The notes under the pieces were generated by a model, which ran no database searches, was not told where the DNA came from, and saw only the letters and a program-made list of their open reading frames with translations. A DNA stretch of 64,000 nt from contig NZ_JACCFH010000001.1 of the NCBI RefSeq assembly GCF_013410775.1, positions 620,001-684,000 of the forward strand, in the 5' to 3' direction. Of this stretch, positions 58,571 to 64,000 are shown in pieces (position 1 is the first letter of the stretch; the number at the start of each line of letters is the position of its first letter). The DNA comes from Sphaerotilus montanus (GTDB lineage: Bacteria > Pseudomonadota > Gammaproteobacteria > Burkholderiales > Burkholderiaceae_C). A program made the position numbers and the translations under genes.

Positions 58571-58606
58571 GAAGCCGGGGGCTTCTCATGCACCACCCAC
58601 ATGAGA
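58571..58606 (+). promoter_or_regulatory. Two overlapping hairpins directly before the DUF1097 ribosome-binding site
   Basis: GAAGCC/GGCTTC (58571-58576 and 58580-58585, loop GGG) is followed by TCTCATG/CATGAGA (58584-58590 and 58600-58606). They share bases 58584-58585 and so compete. The second ends three bases before the GAGGAG Shine-Dalgarno sequence (58609-58614), a position able to influence translation initiation. Confidence 0.5.
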
Positions 58607-58621
58607 CTGAGGAGACATGCA

Positions 58622-59101
58622 ATGACACTGTTGATCGCACTGACGATCTCGATCGGCCTGCTGGCCGTCGCCGCCACCTGGCTGTTCCTGGGGCCGCTGG
58701 CCGCCATGAACATGCAGATCTGGCAGGCGTTCATCGCCTGGGCCTGCTTCTTCAACAACGGCGGCAAGTCGGCGGGCCTGAAAACCACCGTCATCTGCAT
58801 GAGCTTCGGCGCAGCGGTCGGCATGGCCTCGGTGCTGCTGATCGGGCAGCTCGGCGGCCTGGGTGCGCTGGCGGCGCCGGTGGCCGTGGGCATCGGCGCG
58901 GCGGTGATCGTGCTGGCGGCGCATGTGCCGCTGCTGTCGGCGATTCCGGCCAGCGTCTACGGTTTCGCGTCGATCGCCGGCCTGATCCTGCTCAAGGGCA
59001 CGCCCGCCGCCGAGGCGATCGTGCCGACCATCCTGTCCATCGTCGTCGGCGCGCTGTTCGGCTGGCTGTCGGAGCAGGTGGCCGGCAAGCTGACCAAGTA
59101 A
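58622..59101 (+). CDS. DUF1097 inner-membrane protein (YcdZ-like)
   Basis: Small integral membrane protein of 159 aa with about five helices, for example LLIALTISIGLLAVAATWLFLGP and VIVLAAHVPLLSAIPASVYGFASIAGLILL. The N-terminal WQAFIAWACFFNNGGKSAGL segment matches DUF1097. Function unknown; the fold suggests a channel or transporter. GAGGAG lies seven bases upstream. The gene is preceded by a structured leader and ends one base before a convergent hydrolase gene. Confidence 0.85.
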   Translation: MTLLIALTISIGLLAVAATWLFLGPLAAMNMQIWQAFIAWACFFNNGGKSAGLKTTVICMSFGAAVGMASVLLIGQLGGLGALAAPVAVGIGAAVIVLAAHVPLLSAIPASVYGFASIAGLILLKGTPAAEAIVPTILSIVVGALFGWLSEQVAGKLTK

Positions 59102-59102
59102 G

Positions 59103-60047
59103 TCAGGCGTTCAGGGCACGGCGCAGGACCCCGGCACAGAGGTCCACCGCCGTGTTCGCCTCGTCGAGCACCCGGCCCATGGTGATGAAGCCGTGGATCT
59201 GGCGCTCGAAGCAGAGGTACTGCACCCGGTTGCCGGCCGCGCTCAGGCGGTCGGCGTACTGGCGGCCCTCGTCGCGCAGCGGGTCGAACCCGGCGGTGAG
59301 GACCAGCGCCGGCGGCAGGTCCTGCAGGTCCTCGCGCAGCAGCGGCGAGGCGCGCCAGTCGCTCCACTGCCCCGGATCCGGCATGTAGTGGCCGCGGTAG
59401 TAGGCGATCGAATCGGCGGTCAGCATGTAGCCCTGGGCGCAGCTGGTGTGCGAGGGCGCCACGGCGCGCATGTCGGTCGCCGGGTAGACCAGCAGCTGGA
59501 AGGCGATCGGCAGGTCACCCGCATCGCGCGCCGCCAGCGCCACCACCGCCGCCAGATTGCCGCCCGCGCTGTCGCCGCCGATGGCCAGCCGGGTCACGTC
59601 GAGCGCGAGTTCACCCGCGTGCGCATGCACCCAGCGGGTGGCGGCCAGCGTGTCGTCGACCGCGGCCGGAAACCGGTGCTCCGGACCCAGGCGGTAATCG
59701 ACCGACACCACCGCGCAGCCCGCCCCGTTGGCCAGCTGGCGGCACAGCGTGTCGTGCGTGTCGCGGTCGCCGATGGTCCAGCCCCCGCCGTGGTAGTACA
59801 CCAGCACCGGCAGCACCGCCTCGGGCGCCACGCCGGCCGGGCGAATCAGGCACAGCGGAATGTCGCCCTGCGGCCCGCTGGCCACCAGTTCCTGCACCAG
59901 CGACACCGCGGGTGGATCGGGCTGGGTGAAGAAGCGGCGCTCGCGGAAGAAGCGGCGCGCCTCCTCGGGCGTCAGCAGGTGGGTGGGTGGCACGCCGCGC
60001 GCGGCGACGAGGTCCATCAGGGCACGGGCTTGGGGATCGAGCAACAT
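59103..60047 (-). CDS. HSL-family alpha/beta hydrolase (esterase/lipase)
   Basis: Esterase of about 314 aa in the hormone-sensitive-lipase family. YYHGGGWTIGDRDTHD contains the HGGG oxyanion motif, GGDSAGGN holds the catalytic Ser (near residue 160), and GFDPLRDEG plus ERQIHGFITMG carry the Asp and His. All triad residues are present. The ATG at 60047 has GAGG seven bases upstream; a GTG at 60053 is also in frame. Substrate unknown. Confidence 0.9.
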   Translation of the reverse strand: MLLDPQARALMDLVAARGVPPTHLLTPEEARRFFRERRFFTQPDPPAVSLVQELVASGPQGDIPLCLIRPAGVAPEAVLPVLVYYHGGGWTIGDRDTHDTLCRQLANGAGCAVVSVDYRLGPEHRFPAAVDDTLAATRWVHAHAGELALDVTRLAIGGDSAGGNLAAVVALAARDAGDLPIAFQLLVYPATDMRAVAPSHTSCAQGYMLTADSIAYYRGHYMPDPGQWSDWRASPLLREDLQDLPPALVLTAGFDPLRDEGRQYADRLSAAGNRVQYLCFERQIHGFITMGRVLDEANTAVDLCAGVLRRALNA

Positions 60048-60226
60048 CGTCACCTCGGCGACAGGGTGGAACAGACAGCGGTACTGCGACGGATCAAGTC
60101 GCGCAGCAACCCGGGCAAACCGCCGGAATCCGGGTACAAAGGCCCCTTAAACTGGTCAGTCTGCGCCTGCTGAAGGCATTCCCTGATTCTCCGACTTCTC
60201 CGACCTCCCCGTTCACGAGGATTCCC

Positions 60227-61072
60227 ATGACGCATTCCCTGACCACCCGACGCTTCCTGAAAACCTCCAGCCTGCTGATCGCCGGTCTGGTGCTGGCCGC
60301 CTGCGGCAAGCAGGAAGCGGCCGCGCCGGCCGCCTCGGCCGCCGCGCCTTCCGCTCCCCCGCCGGCCGCTGCCGCCAAGGTCTACGTCGTCGGCACCGAC
60401 GCGGCCTACGCGCCCTTCGAATCGCAGAACGAGAAGGGCGAGATCGTCGGCTTCGACATCGACGTCGTCTCGGCCGTGGCGAAGAAGGCCGGCATCGAGG
60501 TCAAGTTCGTCAACACCCCGTGGGAAGGCATCTTCAACAACCTCGCCCAGGGCGACCGCGACCTGCTGGTCTCGGCGATCACGATCACCGACGAGCGCAA
60601 GCAGACGATGGACTTCTCGGCGCCCTACTTCGACGCGCAGCAGCTCATCGCGGTCAAGGCCGATTCGAAGATCGCCAAGTTCGATGACCTGAAGAAGCTC
60701 AAGGTCGGCGTGCAGACCGGCACCACCGGCGACGAGGTCGTCAGCAAGCTGATCGGCAAGACCAGCACCGCGGTCAAGCGCTTCGAATCGACGCCGCTGG
60801 CGCTGAAGGAACTCGAATCCGGTGGTGTGGACGCGGTCGTCGCCGACAACGGGGTCGTGATCCACTACGTGGCCAACAACACCGGCGCGCAGTTCAAGAC
60901 CGTGGCCGACGCCTCGTTCACGCCCGAGCAGTACGGCCTGGCCGTCAAGAAGGGCAATGCCGAGCTGCTGGAGAAGATCAACAAGGGCCTGGCCGACATC
61001 AAGGCCGACGGCACCTACGACAAGATCTACACCCAGTACTTCGGCGCTGCACCGGCTGCCGCGGTCAAGTAA
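60227..61072 (+). CDS. Amino-acid ABC transporter substrate-binding lipoprotein
   Basis: Receptor of 281 aa. Lipobox LVLAAC near residue 25 indicates a lipid anchor, followed by an Ala/Pro linker (about residues 30-50). The SBP_bac_3 domain starts VYVVGTDAAYAPFESQNEKGEIVGFDIDVVSAVAKKAG and ends GTYDKIYTQYFG. The N-terminus THSLTTRRFLKTSSLLIAGL shows a twin-Arg but Sec/Lpp processing is expected. It is likely the partner of the permease starting at 63746, although an oppositely oriented gene lies between. It overlaps the 3' end of that gene by eight bases. Confidence 0.92.
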   Translation: MTHSLTTRRFLKTSSLLIAGLVLAACGKQEAAAPAASAAAPSAPPPAAAAKVYVVGTDAAYAPFESQNEKGEIVGFDIDVVSAVAKKAGIEVKFVNTPWEGIFNNLAQGDRDLLVSAITITDERKQTMDFSAPYFDAQQLIAVKADSKIAKFDDLKKLKVGVQTGTTGDEVVSKLIGKTSTAVKRFESTPLALKELESGGVDAVVADNGVVIHYVANNTGAQFKTVADASFTPEQYGLAVKKGNAELLEKINKGLADIKADGTYDKIYTQYFGAAPAAAVK

Positions 61073-63587
61073 GCAGCGGCACGCCCCAGACCTGCCGCCA
61101 GACCTCGAACTCGGCGGCAGGCATCGGGCGGGCGAACAGGAAGCCCTGCCCCTGGTCACAGCCGAGGGCCTCCAGCAAGCCGCGCTGGTCTTCGGTCTCC
61201 ACCCCCTCGGCGACCACCTTCAGCCCCAGGCCGTGGGCCAGCGCGATGATGGTCCCGGCGATGCTCAGGTCCCGGCCGTCACGCTCGATGCTGTTGACGA
61301 AGCTGCGGTCGATCTTGAGCACGTCCACCGGCAGGTGCCGGAGGTAGGACAGGCTCGAATAGCCGGTGCCGAAGTCATCGATCGCCAGCGTCACGCCAGC
61401 CCGGCGCAGTTCGCCGAGCAGCGCACCCGGCTCGCCACCGGCCTCCATCAGGGTCGACTCGGTGATCTCCAGCTCCAGCACGTTGGGAGGCAGGCCATGC
61501 TCCGCGCGCAGGCGGCGCAGCAGCGGCGGCAGACCCGGATGGCTGAAATGCCGCGCGCCCAGGTTGACCGCCACCGGCAACCAGCCCAGTCCCTGCGCGT
61601 GCCAGCGGGCGATCTGTGCGGCCACCGCGTGCAGCATCCACTCGCCGATCACCACGATCAGGTCGCTCTGCTCGGCCGCCGGGATGAAGCGGACCGGCTG
61701 GATCCAGCCCTGGTCCGGGTGTTTCCAGCGCACCAGCGCCTCGGCGCCGATCAGCGCGCGGGTCTGCAGGTCGAGCTTGGGCTGGTACCAGGCCCGAAGC
61801 TCGCCGGCGGCCACGCCACGCCGCAGGGCCGACACCAGGATCAGCCGCTCCAGCGAAGCCTGGTTCATCTGTGGATCGTAGAAGCGCCAGGTGTTGCGGC
61901 CGTCGTCCTTGGCGCCGTTGAGAGCACTCTCGGCGTTGCGCAGCAACACGTCGCTGGCCTGGCCGTCCCCCGGAAACAGGCTGATGCCGGCCGACACGGT
62001 CACCGTCAGTTCATGGCCCTGGATCGACAGCGGTGCCGACAGCGCGGCCAGCAGGTCACGCACCCGCGCCACGCAGTGGTCCCGCCCGGTGCGCTCCAGC
62101 AGCACGACGAACTCGTCCCCCCCCAGGCGCCCGACGAACAGGCCCTGGTGGATCAGCGGCCGCAGACGGGCCGCCGTCTCGATCAGCACGGCGTCGCCGG
62201 CCGCATGGCCCATCGAGTCGTTGATGGACTTGAATCCGTCCAGCCCGAGCACCAGTACAGCCACCAGGATGTTGGGCGCCAGGGGGGACGGCCGGGCCGA
62301 GATGGCCTGCTGCAGCCGTGCGCCGATGGCCTGCCGGTTGGGCAGGTCGGTCAGCGCGTCGTGGCTGCTGAGGTAGTCGGTGCGCTCCTCGGCCTGGCGC
62401 AACCGCGACAGATCCGCGCCGATGCCGACGTAGTGGGTGATGTCGCCATCGGCATCGCGCAGTGCCGTGACGGTCTGCAGCAGCGGATAGACGCGGCCAT
62501 CCTTGGCGCGGTTCCAGAACTCGCCCTGGAAGCTGTCCTCCTCGCGCAGGGCCCTCCACATGCGGACATAGAACGCGGGGGTCAGGCGGCCGGCGTCCAG
62601 CATGCCCGGGTTGCGGCCCATCACCTCGTGGGCCTCGTAGCCGCTGGTGCGCGTGTAGGCGGCGTTGATGGCGACGATGCGGTTCTGGGCATCGGTGACG
62701 ACGATGGACTCGCTCGCCGAGTCGAAGATGCGGGCGGACAGGCGCATGTGCTCTTCCTCCCGCTTGCGCTCGCTGATGTCGCGCACGATGCCGTTGATCT
62801 CGACCGTGCGCCCGTGGTCGTTGCGGACCATCTCGGCGTTGAGCTGCAGCCAGCGCTCGGGTGGACCGACGTTCAGCCGGACCTCGATGTCCAGTGCACC
62901 GCTGGCCAGCGCAGACCGCCAGTGGCGGCGCAGACGGGCCTGGTCGCGCGGGGCGAACAGGGCCACCGCGCTCTCGAAATCCAGCGCCGAGCCCGGCGCG
63001 ATGCCGAACATCTCGCAGGCCTTCTCGCAGGGCAGCATGCAGTCCATCGCCGCGTCCGCCCACCAGCTGCCCAGGCCGGCCGCCCGCTGCGCGCTGCGCA
63101 GGCGCGCCTCGCTGCGGCTCAGCAGCTCGGCCGCCGTGCGGCGCTCGAACCAGCGCGCCAGCTCCCGCGCCAGTGCCAGCAGCAGCCCTGGATCGGGGAG
63201 CGCATCGCAGGCCAGCCCGGACCCGGGATCGATGCAGGCCAGATCGATGCAGCCGAGGTCCGTGCCGTCCAGCATGATCCGCTGCGACAGGCGCCAGCCG
63301 GTGGAGGGCGCCTCGTCTCCCGCACGGCAGCCACCCAGTGTCACGCCGACCAGCACGGTGTCCGGATGCGCGTAGGCCATCGGCAGACAGACCACCACGA
63401 CCTGCGCCGCCTGGGCCCAGCTCAGCGAGAAGTCCCCCAGCGAGGCACTCACCTCGAACAGGCAGCGGGTCTCGCGCAGCCGTGCGTCCAGCTGGCGGGA
63501 GCGTTCTTCCAGCGCAGCAGCCAGGGCATCCCGGTCGGCCGCGCGGTCCTGCGCGCCGGTGGAACGGGTGAAAGTACCTGCTGGCAT
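61065..63587 (-). CDS. PAS-GGDEF-EAL signalling protein
   Basis: Cyclic-di-GMP enzyme of 840 aa, no clear membrane helices. Order: an unrecognised N-terminal region (1-145), two PAS domains (about 160-275 and 285-400, the second with FDSASESIVVTDAQNRIVAIN), GGDEF (motif at 489-493, LGGDEFV) and EAL (Glu616 in GAEALVRW). EAL catalytic residues look complete: NLGARHF, ELEITEST, AIDDFGTGYSS, LKIDRSF, EGVET. Both domains could be active, or GGDEF could regulate EAL by binding GTP. PAS sensors suggest redox or small-ligand input. Confidence 0.92.
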   Translation of the reverse strand: MPAGTFTRSTGAQDRAADRDALAAALEERSRQLDARLRETRCLFEVSASLGDFSLSWAQAAQVVVVCLPMAYAHPDTVLVGVTLGGCRAGDEAPSTGWRLSQRIMLDGTDLGCIDLACIDPGSGLACDALPDPGLLLALARELARWFERRTAAELLSRSEARLRSAQRAAGLGSWWADAAMDCMLPCEKACEMFGIAPGSALDFESAVALFAPRDQARLRRHWRSALASGALDIEVRLNVGPPERWLQLNAEMVRNDHGRTVEINGIVRDISERKREEEHMRLSARIFDSASESIVVTDAQNRIVAINAAYTRTSGYEAHEVMGRNPGMLDAGRLTPAFYVRMWRALREEDSFQGEFWNRAKDGRVYPLLQTVTALRDADGDITHYVGIGADLSRLRQAEERTDYLSSHDALTDLPNRQAIGARLQQAISARPSPLAPNILVAVLVLGLDGFKSINDSMGHAAGDAVLIETAARLRPLIHQGLFVGRLGGDEFVVLLERTGRDHCVARVRDLLAALSAPLSIQGHELTVTVSAGISLFPGDGQASDVLLRNAESALNGAKDDGRNTWRFYDPQMNQASLERLILVSALRRGVAAGELRAWYQPKLDLQTRALIGAEALVRWKHPDQGWIQPVRFIPAAEQSDLIVVIGEWMLHAVAAQIARWHAQGLGWLPVAVNLGARHFSHPGLPPLLRRLRAEHGLPPNVLELEITESTLMEAGGEPGALLGELRRAGVTLAIDDFGTGYSSLSYLRHLPVDVLKIDRSFVNSIERDGRDLSIAGTIIALAHGLGLKVVAEGVETEDQRGLLEALGCDQGQGFLFARPMPAAEFEVWRQVWGVPLLT

Positions 63588-63745
63588 CGGCGCTGATTCT
63601 CCTGGTGTCGATCAATCCATTCTGCAGTGGCCGAGGGCGTTTTCAACGGTCGATGTGAGGGCCTGCCCCGATGCCCCGCGTAAACTCGCACGGCACGATG
63701 CAGGAATCCCTGGATTCGACACAGTCAACAAGATCGACCTACACC

Positions 63746-64000
63746 ATGATGGATTTGCGCTGGGACATTCTGGCCGGCTACGGGCCCCTCTTCGCCGAAG
63801 GCGTGATCACCACCATCGAGCTGACGCTGGTGGCCATCATTGCAGGCTTGGCGCTGGGCATCGCCTTCGGGCTGATCAGCAGTTCGGTCAATGCGCCACC
63901 GCCGCGCTCGCTGGCCTGGGCCTGGGCCCTGAAGGTGCTGCGGGGCATCACCACGGCTTACGTGACCTTCTTCCGCGGCACCCCGCTGTTCGTGCAGATC
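63746..64000 (+). CDS. Amino-acid ABC transporter permease, 5' part cut by window edge
   Basis: The first 85 codons read MMDLRWDILAGYGPLFAEGV followed by a helix (TTIELTLVAIIAGLALGIAFGL) and the conserved YVTFFRGTPLFVQI motif of the His/Glu/Gln/Arg permease family. ATGs at 63746 and 63749 are both possible. It should form a transporter with the receptor gene 2.7 kb upstream, perhaps with an ATPase beyond the window. Confidence 0.85.
   Translation, partial: MMDLRWDILAGYGPLFAEGVITTIELTLVAIIAGLALGIAFGLISSSVNAPPPRSLAWAWALKVLRGITTAYVTFFRGTPLFVQI

Overview
The window reads as a stretch of chromosome from a GC-rich betaproteobacterium, most likely Burkholderiales. The gene order pyrG-kdsA-eno-ftsB, strong third-position GC (which opens long false frames on the opposite strand), and the mix of DarP, Anbu peptidase, TrmJ, SuhB, GlcDEF and many ABC and TRAP binding proteins all fit. 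A Leptothrix/Sphaerotilus/Rubrivivax-like organism is my guess; no rRNA or tRNA gene is present to confirm it. No phage, plasmid or CRISPR locus is visible. One complete IS4-family element is present.

Region 1 (1-16.2 kb) is a sugar-acid catabolism island. A leftward six-gene operon encodes an IlvD/Edd dehydratase, an SDR dehydrogenase, a fumarylacetoacetase-family hydrolase, an Ldh_2-type dehydrogenase, a TakP-like TRAP binding protein and a DMT permease. A D-2-hydroxyacid dehydrogenase diverges from it. After an IS4 insertion comes a rightward operon: CUT1 sugar ABC transporter (binding protein, two permeases, ATPase), gluconokinase, FCD-type GntR regulator, DenD-like dehydrogenase and a second SDR. 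The two operons share a 20-bp intergenic motif (17/20 identical), so they look like one regulon. The GntR protein appears to have lost an internal piece of its effector domain.

Region 2 (16.2-29.3 kb) is mostly housekeeping: pmbA, darP, mog, a secreted beta-helix protein, cysE, an acyltransferase, trmJ, suhB (with an unusual C-terminal tail), mutS, an Anbu proteasome-like peptidase and an alpha/beta hydrolase.

Region 3 (29.3-41.3 kb) is a central-carbon island. ppsA runs rightward and converges on a leftward operon of acetyl-CoA synthetase, E1 alpha, E1 beta and E2 of a 2-oxoacid dehydrogenase, an acyl carrier protein, a bactofilin-like membrane protein and a SagB-type nitroreductase. A Lon-like protease lies upstream of that operon. 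FNR/ANR-type sites (TTGA-N6-TCAA) precede ppsA and, less perfectly, the synthetase gene. I infer a low-oxygen or stress regulon.

Region 4 (41.3-64 kb) holds a DUF938 methyltransferase, panBC, pyrG-kdsA-eno-ftsB, glcDEF with a LysR regulator, pnuC with a NadR-like kinase (nicotinamide riboside salvage), an acyltransferase, a DUF455 protein, a gamma-carbonic-anhydrase homologue, hslO, a DUF1097 membrane protein behind a strikingly structured leader, an HSL-type esterase, and an amino-acid ABC system whose binding protein and permease are separated by a PAS-GGDEF-EAL gene on the opposite strand.

The signals most worth following are the shared operator with the deleted regulator, the structured DUF1097 leader with alternative pairings, the FNR-like sites of the PDH/ACP operon, and the IS4 element sitting exactly in a hairpin of a palindromic repeat.
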